From: Lithobates sylvaticus
Lineage: Eukaryota; Chordata; Amphibia; Anura; Ranidae
DNA: 64,000 nt
Assembly: GCA_028564925.1 (NCBI GenBank)
Contig: CM053028.1
Location: forward strand, 622,562,255-622,626,254
Direction of reading: 5' to 3'
Below, one piece after another: positions 43,518 through 59,064 of this stretch (position 1 is its first letter; each line of letters begins with the position of its first letter). Made by a program: the position numbers and the translations under genes. The notes under the pieces are model-generated. The model was not told where the DNA came from and searched no databases. It saw only the letters and a list, made by a program, of their open reading frames with translations.

Positions 43518-44039
43518 TTGCCTGGCTTCAGTCTGGTCTCACAGAAGACACAGGCTGTTGTAGTGCCACAGCTTGGGGACATAGATGTCATCTGCTGCTG
43601 TTCCTGGTCTGTCTGATTCCTGGTCAATCTTCTTGTGCTCCCTATATTGTATGAAATGTGCCCAAGCTTAATTTTTGGCTTCACAAACTTGGTGTCTGCC
43701 GTTGGGGCAAAAAGTCTTCACAAAATCTACAAGTGGCTCCAGTGTTGCCTTCCTATTTTGTTTTGCCTTGTTTGTTTTAACCAGAATAAATGGTCATTTA
43801 ATTTTCATCAAATAATGATATACGTGCTTGTTATTCAAAAACATAGTTTCTTTAGGAGTAGGCAGGTACATGTCTAAACATTCATTTGACAATACAAGTG
43901 TAAAGTGCAACTTCAATGGAACTGCAAGTGCAGTCGCTGGAAAGGTGAGGGTTAAGATCTGAATTAAGGGCAAGCTCTGCTGACTCCACAATTGTATCAT
44001 GTGTAATAACTAATCCTTTTGATAACCAACAAATAATAA

Positions 44040-44395
<356 letters not shown>

Positions 44396-44629
44396 ACTTC
44401 ACTAAAGAATGCTGAAGAAAAAACGTTCGGGAGTACTCTGCGTGAATATACAAGCAGCAAGGCAAAATCATTCTTCAAGTACGATAACATACAAATCCCG
44501 CTGTCAGAAAAAAAAAAAAAAAAAAAAAAAAATTCTGCAGCGTGACGATTGTGCGAGCTTCAAAACGAAGGCTAGTTTTACCAGACCGAGCGAGTCCGTG
44601 ACATAATTGCTACTGAGCATGCGTCCTTT

Positions 44630-44835
44630 TTGGTACGCCGGACCATACTACACACGACCGGATTATCCGCTGGACTGCCAAGTCCAGCGGATAATTTGAG
44701 AACAAAACCTGAAACTTTAGTCCGCCGTACTTTGGCCAAAAAAAGTCCGCCCGCGCCCACACACGAGGGGATTATCCGCTGGACTTCGGTCCAGCGGATA
44801 ATCCCGCGGGATAGTCCCTTCGTGTGTACGCGGCA
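44630..44835. promoter_or_regulatory. Right subterminal repeats of the Harbinger
   Basis: ATTATCCGCTGGACT and AGTCCAGCGGATAAT occur as two inverted pairs (about 44663-44696 and 44770-44803). They share the core of the left-end repeats and form long hairpins. Confidence 0.7.
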
Positions 44836-45197
44836 TTTGTGTCAATTGACCTGCCGACCATGCCGAGCACCAGAGGCATGTGAGATTTGTGGTGGCCAGA
44901 TGTCACCTCTAGTTCAGGTGTCTGCCTTTTACAGAATTGGCACAGTCCCAGGAATCTTTTGAGGATCTTGTTGGCAGTGGTGATACCTTGAGCCAGGTGG
45001 CACATGGGGGTGTTTCAATTTGCCTTCTTTAGTCTATGAGCTGGGCTTTCTATAGATCAGAAAATCTTTGTGCCTATACAAATTCAGTAAGAACTGGAAT
45101 TTTTGGACATCGCCACTGTGCTTCTTTCGGGGCATGCCTGTCAGCCCAGGAGATAGGATGATTCCGAAGCCAGGTGCCAGTCTCTGGGGCTGGGGAG

Positions 45198-46854
45198 TAG
45201 GGATGAGCTGAACTTTAGAACCCCATTAAAGTCTATGGGACTCGAACGTTCGAAATCAAAAGTGCTCATTTTAAAGGTTAATATGCAAGATATTGTCCTA
45301 AAAAGGGTTTGGGACCCGGCTCCTGCCCCAGGGGACATGTAGCAATGCAAATTTTTTTTTTTTAAAACGCCCGTTTTTTCGGGAGCACTGATTTTAATGA
45401 CGATTAAAGTGAAAAAAAAAAAGTGAAATATTCCTTTAAAAATCGTGCCTGGGGGTGTCTATAGTATGCCTGTGAAGTGGCGCATGTTTTCCGTGCTTAG
45501 AACAGTCCCTGCACAAAATGACATTTAACGGAAAAAAAGTCATTTTAAACTGCTTGCGGTTTTAATGTAATGTCTGGTTAAGGGAATATGGATGAAAATC
45601 ATTGATAAAAATGAAATGGGTAACCCCCCTGCCCATTACCAGCCCGTTTGGGTCTGGTACGGATATTAAGGGGAACCCCGTACCCAAATTAAAAAAAGCA
45701 AAGGCGTGGGGCCCCCAGGCGCTGTATACTAAGAACAGCAGTATACAGGCAGTGCAAACAAGACAGGGACTGTGTAGGTTTGTTGTGTTAAGTAGAATCT
45801 GTTTGTAATTTTGAACTGGTACATTTTTAAAGTGTAGCTCCAGTCAAAAAAATCTGTTTTTAGGATTTTTGGAAAACATAGGGAAGAATTATCACCCCTG
45901 TATAATTTTTTTGTCCGTCTGTCTTTTTTCATCTCACTTCCTGTTGTCTCCTTCCGTTTGCAAGTAGGAGATGTTTGTAAGTTGGATGTTTGAAAGAAGG
46001 GGCCTGCCCTATATGCTCTGCAGAAATTTGGCCCTAAGGTGTTGGTGTTGCCACAAGTTAACACTGTAAGCCCTCAAAGTGACTCTTGGTGGGCGCTGGA
46101 GCGCCCTGCTGTGAACTATGATATCAAGAATTGTAATTACATGCCATTGTTGAACAGTGGTAGAAAAATTGGGCCTTTGGTGGTGGTGGTGGTGCCTGTA
46201 AGTCCTCACAGTTACAGAACAGAACAACTCCAGCAATTGGGGTAGCTTCAGGTGTATACTGTATTGGGGGCACAATACACCCACTTTAACTGCCTGTGGT
46301 ATAGCAACAGAACAACTACAGCAATTGGGGGTAGCTTCAGGTGTATACTGTGCAGGAGGCACCTACACCCCCTGTAACTGCTGCAGATGCCTGTGTTACA
46401 CAACAGAACACCAGCAATGAGGGGTAGCTTCAGGTGTATACTGTGCAGGAGGCACACTACACCCACTGTAACTGCGCGAGGTTAACAAGCAAAGCTGACA
46501 CTGTCCCTGCCTATCCTGCTCTCTCCCTGCACGCCAACACACTACACAAGGCCGCCGCGCTGGTGGCCTTATATGGTGTGGGGCGTGTACTAAACCCCCC
46601 TGAGCTATAATTGGCCACAGGCATGCTGCCTGTGGCCAATTATGACTCTCCTCGCTGCCGGCGCTGTGATTGGCCAAGCATGCGGGGGTCACAGTGCATG
46701 CTTGGCCAATTATCAGCCAGCAATGCACTGCGATGGCGCAGTGCATTGTGGGCCGTTTGTGCCACACAAACATGGCGCGAATGGCCCACAAAGTTCTGGA
46801 TTCGCCGAGCAGGCGAACGGACGATGTTCGAATCGAACACCGAGCTCATCCCTA
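45198..46854. mobile_element. hAT non-autonomous element, unit 2 copy, 1.66 kb
   Basis: Duplication CTGGGGAG at 45190-45197 and 46855-46862. Ends TAGGGATGAGC and GCTCATCCCTA. Compared with unit 1 it keeps ~90 bp of palindromic sequence near 46620-46770 and lacks ~30 bp at the left end. Confidence 0.92.
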
Positions 46855-47113
46855 CTGGGGAGTCCACAATCTGAAGAATCAGGTGCAAGGCCATTGGAGC
46901 ACGGTGGAATGCAGCCTCCCCAATCATCTTGAATGGAAGGAAGCCTTTTATAGCATTGCAAGCCTTTCAGGATCTTAGGGGGCCTGAGTAAAGTTGATTG
47001 ACAACAAGACAGTAGTAGCCTACATTGCCTGCCAAGGGGCACCAAAAGTCGTTTCCTGTTACATCTTACAAAGAAACTTTTCGCTGGGCAGAGAACCACT
47101 TACAGCCAGTTAA

Positions 47114-48002
47114 CCACTTCAGCACCGGGCCATTTTACACCCTTCCTTACCAGAGCACTTTTTGCGATTCGGCACTGCGTCGCTTTAACTAACAATTGCG
47201 CGGTCGTGCGACGTTACACCCAAACAAAATTGACGTCCTTTTTTTTCCCACAAATAGAGCTTTCTTTTGGTGGTATTTGATCGCACCTGCGGTTTTTATT
47301 TTTTGCACTATAAACAAAAGAAGAGCGACAATTTTGAAAAAAAAAACACAATATTTTTTACTTTTTGCTATAATAAATATCCCATTTTTTTAAAAAAAAA
47401 AAAAAACAATTTTTTTTCCTCAGTTTAGGCCGATACGTATTCTTCTACATATATTTGGTAAAAAAAATCGCAATAAGCGTATATTGATCGGTTTGCACAA
47501 AAGTTATAGCGTCTACAAAATAGGGGATAGATTTATTGCATTTTTTTTTTTTTTTTTTACTAGTAATGGCGGCGATCTGCGATTTTTTTTTCATGACTGC
47601 GACATTGCAGCGGACACTTCGGACACTTTTGACACATTTTTGGAACCATTCACATTTACACAGCGATCGTTGTAAATGTGACTGGCAGGGAAGGGGTTAA
47701 CACTAGGGGGCGCTGCAGGGGTTAATGTGTGTCCCTATAGGAGTGATTCTAACTGTGGGGGGAGGGGACTCAAGGGGAGGAGACCGATCATGTGTTCCTC
47801 CGTACTGGGATCACATGATCCGTCTCCTCTCCAGTGACAGGACGTGGAGCTGTGTGTTTACACACACAGCTCCACGGTCCCGCGCGGTCCCGTTGTTTTA
47901 ACGGGCAATCGCGGGTGCCCGGCGGACATCGCGGCAGCCGGGCACTCGCACCGGGTCCCGAGCGATGCCGCGGGTGCGCGCGTGCGCCCCCCAGGCGGCC
48001 GG
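47114..48002. mobile_element. TTAA MITE, unit 2 copy
   Basis: Begins CCACTTCAGCACCGGGCC after TTAA (47110-47113). Truncated at the same place as in unit 1. Confidence 0.7.
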
Positions 48003-48465
48003 GAATGGGAGGTCAGATTATTGGAGGAATTTGTCAGTTTTTTGTTGGATGCTAGTCTCAAATCGAAGGTAAAGAGAGTACTCACCATCAGAAAAATTTC
48101 TGACGTCAGAATTCAACGTCAGAAGTGACGTAATGTGTTGAATTGTTTTGTATGTGTTCTTTCATTTCTGAGCATGCCTAGTCTTGCTCTCCAGATTTTT
48201 TTTTTGCCAGAAAACCGTAATGAAAAGAAAATCGGACGTTGTGGTCACATCAGACAAAAATTTTCAAGCCTGCACATCCAGTTTTTGCCTGCCGAAAATT
48301 CGTAATCGGCTGCCAAAAGCAGCATACTAACGATCAGAAAATCGTCAGACCGTTCATCAGACAAAATTTATCCAAGAGCGCCCATTCTGGGATGCCTTCA
48401 TATGACGACGTCCCAGAACGAGAGCCGCCCCGCCGTCATTTGACAGTGGGCAGGCGGCAACTAGT
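48003..48465. other. Unassigned end of unit 2 and flank
   Basis: Non-coding. Homology with unit 1 ends at 48325; 48326-48465 looks like remains of further MITE ends. No gene. Confidence 0.5.
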
Positions 48466-49224
48466 TAATCTCAGTATAAATGCAGCTGTTCTGTGAAGCC
48501 CTCAGAGGTTTGTTAGAGCAAGGAGAACATTCATCAGAGAAGCAGCCAAGAGGCCCATGGGAACTCTGGAGGAGCTGCAGAGATCCACAGCTCAGGTGGG
48601 AGAATCTGTCCACAGGACAACTATTAGAGGTGCTCTCCACAAATCTGGCCTTTATGGAAGAGTGGCAAGAAGAAAGACATTGTTGAAAGAAAGCCATAAG
48701 AAGTCCTGTTTGCAGTTTGTGAGAAGCCATGTGGAGGACACAGAAAACATACAGCCAGAGCTACGATGTGATGATTTAGATAAAAGCATATTCATGTGTT
48801 GGAATGTCCCAATCAAAGTCCAGACCTAAATCCAATTGAGAATCTGTGGAAAGACTTGAAAATTGCTGTTCACAGACACTCTCCATCCAATCTGACAGAG
48901 CTTGGGATATTTTGCTAAGAAGAATGGCAAAAATGTCCCTCTCTAGATGTGCAAAGCTGGTAGAGACATCCCCAAAAAGACTTGCAGCTGTAATTGCAGA
49001 GAAAGGAGGTTCTACAAAGTATTGACTCAGGACACTTTTCACATATTTATTTGGAAAATAATATTGAAAACCATTTATAATTTTCCTCCCACTTCACAAT
49101 TATGTGCCACTTTGTGTTGGTCTATCACATAAAATCCCAATAAAATACATTTACGTCTGTGGTTGTAACATGACAAAATGTGGATAATTTCAAGGGGTAT
49201 GAATACTTTTTCAAGGTACTGTAT
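48466..49224 (+). mobile_element. Tc1-like relic (third family) with internal deletion
   Basis: It contains KPRGPWELWRSCRD-type shadows and, in frame, MGTLEELQRSTAQVGES and HKSGLYGRVARRKTLLKES, the second HTH region of a widespread Tc1 transposase. The middle including the first catalytic Asp is deleted; the C-terminal region with the 'ccaattgagaatctgtgg' stretch (IENLW) remains near 48831. The right end is TTTTTCAAGGTACTGTA (to 49224). Confidence 0.85.
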
Positions 49225-49226
49225 GA

Positions 49227-50490
<1,264 letters not shown>

Positions 50491-50589
50491 GATTCTCTAT
50501 GCAATGTAGCTCTGTCAGCTCTCCTATGATCGGTCTCTTCTCACTCCCAGCAATACACACAGCAATAGACACACACAATGAACACCTAA

Positions 50590-50833
50590 CTAGGCCCGTT
50601 CCCAGTATGGCCGAGAAGACTCTCCGTTGGTGACGTCACGGCAAGCATCCCCGTCGCCTCGGTAACCCACCGCTCTCCTGCTCGGAGACCCTGCGCTTGC
50701 GCATTTCGCCCATAGCCCGGGCTGCCTGTGTGGTCCCCAGCACATGCGCAGTGGAGCCGCTCTCCTGTCCGGACCAGGACAGAGAGAAGAACAGTGCGGG
50801 GGGGGTGTGATGGTGCGGGCTGTATATAGACAG
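50590..50833 (+). promoter_or_regulatory. CpG-rich promoter and probable non-coding exon 1 of a host gene
   Basis: This stretch is much richer in CpG than its surroundings. It contains a full CRE, TGACGTCA (50631-50638), a strong NRF1-like site TGCGCTTGCGCAT (50692-50704) and another half site (ACATGCGCAG, about 50742). A consensus donor CAG/GTAAGTGAG follows at 50833/50834. No good TATA box is placed for initiation, as in many CpG promoters. It is linked to the exon at 62127 only by orientation and the lack of other candidates. Confidence 0.55.
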
Positions 50834-51104
50834 GTAAGTGAGTGGGGGCGGGGAGGCCTTCTGTGATAGCTGAGGGGTCCAGGGCGGGAGATGATGGGAG
50901 GAGGGGGATGGCAGAGGCCTGCGTAGGTGCTCCATTAGTCAGCCTGCAGGTAGCCTGCCTCTGGCCTGCAGCCCCATCCTCTTCTCCATCCCCATCCCTG
51001 TGTGAGGAGCCCCCAGGCACAGCTATGACAGGGCCTCATCCACAGCCTGACCACACTCCTCCCCTCAGGGGGGGACACCAGGAGAGGACCACAAACTTAT
51101 CTCA

Positions 51105-54100
51105 CTTCTAGAGTCATCACTGACCAATGAGGGTCACCCCACACCCATCACTGACCTATGAGGGTCCCGGGGTCACCCATCACTGACCTAAGAGGGTCCC
51201 GGGGTCACCCATCACTGACCAATGAGGGTCCCGGGGTCACCCATCACTGATCTAAGAGGGTCCCGGGGTCACCCATCACTGACCAATGAGGGTCCCGGGG
51301 TCACCCATCACTGACCTAAGAGGGTTCCGGGGTCACCCATCACTGACCAATGAGGGTCCCGGGGTCACCCCACACCCATCACTTACCTATGAGGGTCCCG
51401 GGGTCACATATTACTGACCTATGAGGGTCCTGGGGTCACCCCACACCCATCAATGACCTATGAGTGTCCTGGGGTCACCCATCACTGATCTATGAGGGTA
51501 CCGGGGTCACCCATCACTGACCTATGAGGATCCCAGGGTCATCCCACACCCATCACTGACCTATGAGGGTCCCGGGGTCACCCCACACCCATCACTGACC
51601 TATGAGGGTCATGGGGGCACCCATCACTGACCATTGAGGGTCCCGGTGTTACCCCACATCCATTACTGACCTATGAGGGTCCCGAGATGATCCCACACCC
51701 ATCACTGACCTATGAGGGTTCGAGAGTCACCCCACACCCAATACTCCATCACTGACCTATGAGGGTCCACAGATCACCCCACACCCATCACTGACCTATG
51801 AGGGTCCCAGGATCATCATGCACCCATCACTGACCTATGAGGGTCCCAGGATCATCCTGCACCCATCACTGACCTATGAGGGTCCCAGGATCATCCCACA
51901 CCCATCACTGACTTATGAGGGTCCCAGGATCATCCCACACCGATCCCTGACCTAGGAGGCTCCCGGGTCACCCCTCACCCCATACTCCATCACTGACCTT
52001 ATGAGGGTTCCGGGATCATTCCACACCCAATAGTCCATCACTGACCTTATGAGGGTCACAGGATCATCTCACACCGGATACTCCATCACTGACCTATGAG
52101 GGTCCTGGGGCTCATCCCTCACCCAATACTTCATTGCTGACCTATGAGGGTCCCGGGATCATCGCACACCCAATACTCCAAACCTGACCTATGAGAGTCC
52201 CGGGATCATCCCTCACCCAATACTCCATCACTGACCAATGAGGATCCCGGGATCTTCCCACACCCAATACTCCATCACTCACCTATGGGGGTCCTGGGGC
52301 TCATCCTTCACCCAATTCTCAATCACCCAGAGAGAAACCGGAGGAAAGTACTCCAACCTCTTCACCACATCACATCGCTGCCCACAATAATTACTACCAC
52401 CACTAATAATAATAATTATTATAATAATACCATCACCACCGCCGTCAATAATAGCAAAAGTAAAAATTATAATCAAAATAACAATACCAATAATAACAAT
52501 ATTTTAACCTATGAGGGTCCCAGGATCATCCCACATCCAATACTCCATCACTGACCTATGAGGGTCCCGGGATCTTCCCAAACCCAATACTCTATCACTG
52601 ACCTATAAGGATCCTGGGATCACCTTACACCCATCACTGACCTATGAGGGTCCCAGGGTCACCCATCATTGACCTATGAGGGTCCCGGGGTCACCCCACA
52701 CCCATCACTGACCTATGAGTGTCCCAGGATCATCCCACACCCATCACTGACTTATGAGGGTCCCAGGATCATCCCACACCCATTACTGACTTATGAGGGT
52801 CCCAGGATCATCCCACACCGATCCCTGACCTAGGAGGGTCCCGGGTCACCCCTCACCCAATACTCCATCACTGACCTTATGAGAGTCCCGGGATCATTTC
52901 ACACCCAATACTCCATCACTGACCTTATGAGGGTCCCAGGATCATCCCACACCGGATACTCCATCACTGACCTATGAGGGTCCTGGGGCTCACCCAATAC
53001 TTCATCGCTGACCTATGAGGGTCCCGGGATCATCGCACACCCAATACTCCATCACTGACCAATGAGGGTCCCGGGATCTTCCCACACCCAATACTCCATC
53101 ACTCACCTATGAGGGTCCTGGGGCTCATCCTTCACCCAATTCTCAATCACCGGAGGAAAGTACTCCAACCTCTTCACCACATCACATCGCTGGGATCCCG
53201 GGATCATCCCAAACCCAGTACTCCATCACTGACCTATGAGGGTCCCGGGATCATCCCACATCCAGTACTCCATCACTGACCTATGAGGGTCCCGGGGTCA
53301 TCCTGCACCCAATACTCCATCACTGACCTATGAGGGTCCCAGGATCATCCCACACCCAATGCTCCATCACTGACCTATGAGGGTCCCGGGATCATCCTAC
53401 ACCCAATACTCCATCACGGACCTATGAGGTTCCTGGGATCATCCCACACCCAATGCTCCATAACAGACCAATGAGGGTCCCAGGATCATCCCACATCCAA
53501 TACTCCATCACTGACCTATGATGGTCCCAGGATCATCCTGCACCCATCACTGACCTATGAGGGTCCCAGGATCATCCTGCACCCATCACTGACCTATGAG
53601 GGTCCCGTGGTCATCCACACGCATTACTGACCTATGAGGGTCCCAGGATCATCCCACACCCATCACTGACTTATGAGGGATCCCGGGGTCACCCATCATT
53701 GACCTATGAGGGTCCCGGGATCACCCCACACCCATCACTGACCTATGAGGGTCCCGGGATCATCCCACACCCATCACTGACTTATGAGGGTCCTGGGATC
53801 ATCCCACACCGATCCCTGACCTAGGAGGGTCCCGGGGTCACCCCTCACTCAATACTTCATCACTGACCTATGAGGGTCCCGGAATTATCCCAAACCCAGT
53901 ACTCCGTCACTGACCTATGAGGGTCCCGGGATCATCCCGCATCCAGTACTCCATCAATAACCTATGAGGGTCCCGGGATTATCCTGCACCCAATACTCCA
54001 TCACTGACCTATGAGGGTCCCGGGATCATCCCGCACCCAATGCTCCATCACTGACCTATGAGGGTCCCGGGATCATCCCACACCCAATGCTCCATCACTG

Positions 54101-57100
54101 ACCAATGAGGGTCCCAGGATCATCCCACACCCAATGCTCCATCACTGACCTATGAGGGTCCCGGGATCATCCCACACCCAATGCTCCATCACTGACCTAT
54201 GAGGGTCCTGGGATCATCCCACACCCAATGCTCCATCACTGACCAGTGAGGGTCCCAGGATCATCCCACACCCAATGCTCCATCACTGACCTATGAGGGT
54301 CCCAGGATCATCCCACACCCAGTGCTCCATCACTGACCTATGAGGGTCCCAGGATCATCCTGCACCCAATACTCCATCACTGACCTATGAGGGTCCCGGG
54401 ATCATCCCACACCCAATACTTCATCACTGACCTATGAGGGTCCCGGGATCATCCCACACCCAATACTCCATCACTTACCTATGAGGGTCCCGGGATCATC
54501 CCACACCCAATACTCCATCATTGACCTATGAGGGTCCCGGGATCATGCCGCACCCAATACTCCATCACTGACCTATGATGGTCCCGGGATCATCCCACAC
54601 CCAATTCTCCATCACTGACCTATGAGGGTCCCGGGATCATCCCACACCCAATGCTCCATCACTGACCTATGAGGGTCCCGGGATCATCCCACACCCAATA
54701 CTCCATCACGGACCTATGAGGGTCCCGGGATCATCCCACACCCAATGCTCCATCACTGACCAATGAGGGTCCCAGGATCATCCCACACCCAATGCTCCAT
54801 CACTGACCACTGAGGGTCCCAGGATCATCCCACACCCAATGCTCCATCACTGACCTATGAGGGCCCCAGGATCATCCCACACCCAGTGCTCCATCACTGA
54901 CCTATGAGGGTCCCAGGATCATCCCGCACCCAATACTCCATCACTGACCTATGAGGGTCCCGGATCATCCCACACCCAATACTTCATCACTGACCTATGA
55001 AGGTCCCGGGATCATCCCACACCCAATACTCCATCACTGACCTATGAGGGTCCCGGGATCATCCCACACCCAATACTCCATCATTGACCTATGAGGGTCC
55101 CGGGATCATCCCGCACCCAATACTCCATTACTGACCTATGATGGTCCCGGAATCATCCCACACCCAATTCTCCATCACTGACCTATGAGGGTCCTGGGAT
55201 CATCCCACACCCAATACTCCATCACTGACCTATGAGGGTCCCAGGATCATCCCGCACTGAATGCTCCATCACTGACCTATGAGGGTCCCAGGATCATCCT
55301 GCACCCAATACTCCATCACTGACCTATGAGGGTCCCGGATCATCCCACACCCAATACTTCATCACTGACCTATGAGGGTCCCGGGATCATCCCACACCCA
55401 ATACTTCATTACTGACCTATGAGGGTTCCGGGATCATCCCACACCCAATACTCCATCACTGACCTCTGAGGGTCCTGGGATCACCCCACACCCAATACTC
55501 CATCATTGACCTATGAGGGTCCCGGGATCATCCTGCACCCAATACGCCATCACTGACCTATGAGGGTCCCGGGATCATCCCACACCCAACACTCCATCAC
55601 TGACCTATGAGGGTTCCGGGATCATCCCACACCCAATACTCCATCACTGACCTATGAGGGTCCTGGGATCATCCCACACCCAATACTCCATCATTGACCT
55701 ATGAGGGTCCCGGGATCATCCTGCAACCAATACTCCATCACTGACCTATGATGGTCCCAGGATCATCCTCACCCAATTCTCCATCACTGACCTATGAGGG
55801 TCCCGGGATCATCCCACACCCAATACTCCATCACTGACCTATGAGGGTCCCAGAATCATCCCGCACCTAATGCTCCATCACTGACCTATGAGGGTCCCAG
55901 GATCATCCTGCACCCAATGCTCTATCACTGACCTATGAGGGTCCCAGGATCGTCCTGCACCCAAAACTCCATCACTGATCTATGAGGGTCCCAGGATCAT
56001 CCCACGCCCAATACTCCATCACAGACCTATGAGGGTCCAAGGATCATCCTGCACCCAATACTCCATCACTGACCTATGAGGGTCCCAGGATCATCCCACA
56101 CCCAGTGCTTCATCACTGACCTATGAGGGTCCCAGGATCATCCTGCAACCAATACTCCATCACTGACCTATGAGGGTCCCAGGATCATCCCACACCCAAT
56201 ACTCCATCACTGACCTATGAGGGTAATCCATCACTGACCTATGAGGGTCCCAGGATCATCCTGCACCCAATACTCCATCACTGACCTATGAGGGTCCCAG
56301 GATCACCCCACACCCAATACTCTATCACTGACCTATGAGGATCCCGGAATCACCCATCACTGACCTATGGGGTCCCGGGGTCACCCATCACTGACCTATG
56401 AGGGTCCCGTGGTCACCCCACACCCATTACTGACCTATGAGGGTCCCAGGATCATCCCACACCCATCACTAACTTATGAGGGTCCCGGGATCATCCCACA
56501 CCCATCACTGACCTAGGAGGGTCCCGGGGTCACCCCTCACCCAATTATTCATCACTGACCTTTTGAGGGTCCCAGGAACATTCCTCACCCAATACTCCAT
56601 CACTGACCTATGTGGGTCTCAGGATCATCCCACACTCTATACTCCATCACTGACCTATGAGGGTCCCAGGATCATCCCGCACCCAATGCTTCATCACTGA
56701 CCTATGAGGGTCCCAGGATCATCCAACACCCTATACTCCATCACTGACCTATGAGGGTCCCAGGATCATCCTGCACCCAATGCTCTATCACTGACCTATG
56801 AGGGTCCCAGGATCATCCTGCACCCAGTACTCCATCACTGACCTATGAGGGTCCTGGGATCATCCCATGCCCAATACTCCATCACTGACCTATGAGGGTC
56901 CAAGGATCATCCTGCACCCAATACTCCATCACTGACCTGTGAGGGTTCCAGGATCATCCCACACCCAGTGCTCCATCACTGACCTATGAGGGTCCCAGGA
57001 TCATCCTGCAACCAATACTCCATCACTGACCTATGAGGGTCCCAGGATCATCCCACACCCAATTCTCCATCACTGACCTATGAGGGTCCGGATCATCCCA

Positions 57101-57850
57101 CACCCAATACTCCATCACTGACCTATGAGGGTCCCGGATCATCCCACACCCAATTTCTCCATCACTGACCTATGAGGATCCCGGGATCACCCATCACTGA
57201 CCTATGGGGGTCCCGGGATTATCCTGCACCCATCACTGACCTATGAGGGTCCCAGGATCATCCTGCACCCAATACTCTATAACTGACCTATGAGGATCCC
57301 GGGATCCCCCATCACTGACCTATGGGGGTCCCGGGGTCACCCATCACTGACCTATGAGGGTCCCATGGTCATCCACACCCATTACTGACCTATGAGGGTC
57401 CCAGGATCATCCCACACCCATCACTGACTTATGAGGGTCCCGGGATCATCCCACACCGATCCCTGACCTAGGAGGGTCCCGGGGTCACCCCTCACCCAAT
57501 ACGCCATCACTGACCTTATGAGGGTAACGGGATCATCCCACACCCAATACTCCATCTCTGACCTTATGAGGGTCACAGGATCATCCCACACCCGATACTC
57601 CATCACTGACCTATGAGGGTCCTGGGGCTCATCCCTCACCCAATACTTCATCAGTGACCTATGAGGGTCCCGAGATCATCGCACACCCAATACTCCAAAC
57701 CCGACCTATGAGAGTCCCGGGATCATCCCTCACCCAATACTCCATCACTGACCAATGAGGGTCCCGGGATCCTCCCACACCCAATACTCCATTACTGACC
57801 TTTAAGAGTCCTGGGTATCATCCCACTCCCAATACTCCATCACTCACCTA
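51105..57850. repeat. Giant minisatellite, ~6.7 kb, ~47-bp and shorter units
   Basis: The main unit is 'catcactgacctatgagggt', 'cccgggatcatcccacaccc', 'aatactc' (47 bp). A ~33-40 bp variant lacks the last part ('cccggggtcaccc'). Variants are clustered, giving a higher-order pattern. Roughly 150 units. No coding role. Confidence 0.97.
52284..52510. repeat. Non-satellite block inside the giant minisatellite
   Basis: 'tcacccagagagaaaccgga' through a (TAA)n-rich stretch. The same block recurs in part at 53107-53195 and in full at 57847-58075, so it is part of a multi-kb higher-order repeat. Confidence 0.85.
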
Positions 57851-57944
57851 TGAGGGTCCTGGGGCTCATCCTTCACCCAATTCTCAATCACCCAGAGAGA
57901 AATCGGAGGAAAGTATTCCAACCTCTCCACCACATCACATCGCT

Positions 57945-58275
57945 GCCCACAATAATTACTACCACCACTAATAATAATAATTATTATAATAATAATACCA
58001 TCACCACCACCGGCAATAATAACAATAGTAATAATTATAATCAAATAACAATACCAATAATAACAATATTTTAAAAGGAATAACAATACCAGCACGTCAA
58101 CATTAATAATAAAAATAATTATAATGAGGATAATAATATCACCACCACCAACAGTAATAACAATAATAATTATAATAAAAATAGTAATACCAACAATAAC
58201 AATAATAGTTATATTAAGAATAACAACACCAACAATAATAATAATAATAGTAATAATTATAAAAAAAACAGAAAC
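57945..58275. repeat. (TAA)n-rich imperfect microsatellite
   Basis: AAT/ACC-rich low-complexity sequence at the right edge of the minisatellite. Confidence 0.9.
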
Positions 58276-58988
58276 TTTCCTAAAAAATACTTACAGTAAT
58301 TTTCCTTTCCTGATGGACTCCATGGCATATGTGTGGGTTAACCCCACCTCCACTCCTCCCCTATAGGACCCCACTCACATAAATCTTTGCTCTGAGCAGA
58401 AGGCCATGTTCCGTAACTAGCCTACTTAAGACAATGGGAGGGAACTCCTGCTGCCATGGAGTCCATCAGGAAAGGAAAATTGCGGTAAGTATTTGATAGG
58501 AAACTTTCAGTTTTCTTGACAGACTCCATGGCAGCGTACATATGGGGACTAACTAGCCATACACCCTATGGGTGGGCAATGCTGAACCAAAGGCTTTAAT
58601 TTGTACCGTCGACAGACAGGACCTGCAAGCCAAAATAAACAGAGGATAAAGAAGCAGGCTCTACACAATAATGAGCCATAAATGTATTGATTGAGGACCA
58701 CAAGGCCGCACTACTGATTACATTGGGAACCACATGCTGCAAAGCTGCCCAAGATGTAGACCCACTCCTGGATGAGTGAGCAGGCACTACCTCCAAAGGA
58801 GCCAAGCCCTTAGCTCTGTGAGCCTGCCAGATGGCCTAGACAATCCATGCCACAATTATCCTAGATGAGGCATGCTTCCCTTTGTCCTTTCCGGCAAAAA
58901 TAATTAACAGGCGTTCTGAAGCCTGAATGAAGCTGTAGCTTGTAGATATAACTTCACAATATCTGAGAAATTCCTAGAACCAAAGGAA

Positions 58989-59064
58989 GGCACTGCTGAG
59001 AGTCAAACTCGGGATTCCCTGTTTACTAGATATGCTCTTTAACCAGCTAAGCCACAACGCAACC
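58989..59064 (-). pseudogene. tRNA-Thr(AGT)-like sequence
   Basis: The minus strand reads GTGGCTTAGCTGGTTAAAG (A box and D arm), an anticodon loop CTAGTAA with anticodon AGT, and GAGTTTGACTC (B box, usually GGTTCGAATCC). The 3' end is CAGCAGTGCC. The acceptor 5' strand GGTTGCG no longer pairs well with the 3' strand. So it is a decayed tRNA-Thr gene or the head of a tRNA-derived SINE. Confidence 0.75.

Noticed and set aside
50586-51020. 144-codon minus-strand frame in the CpG-rich promoter
   Set aside because: GC-rich chance frame without domain or splice support.
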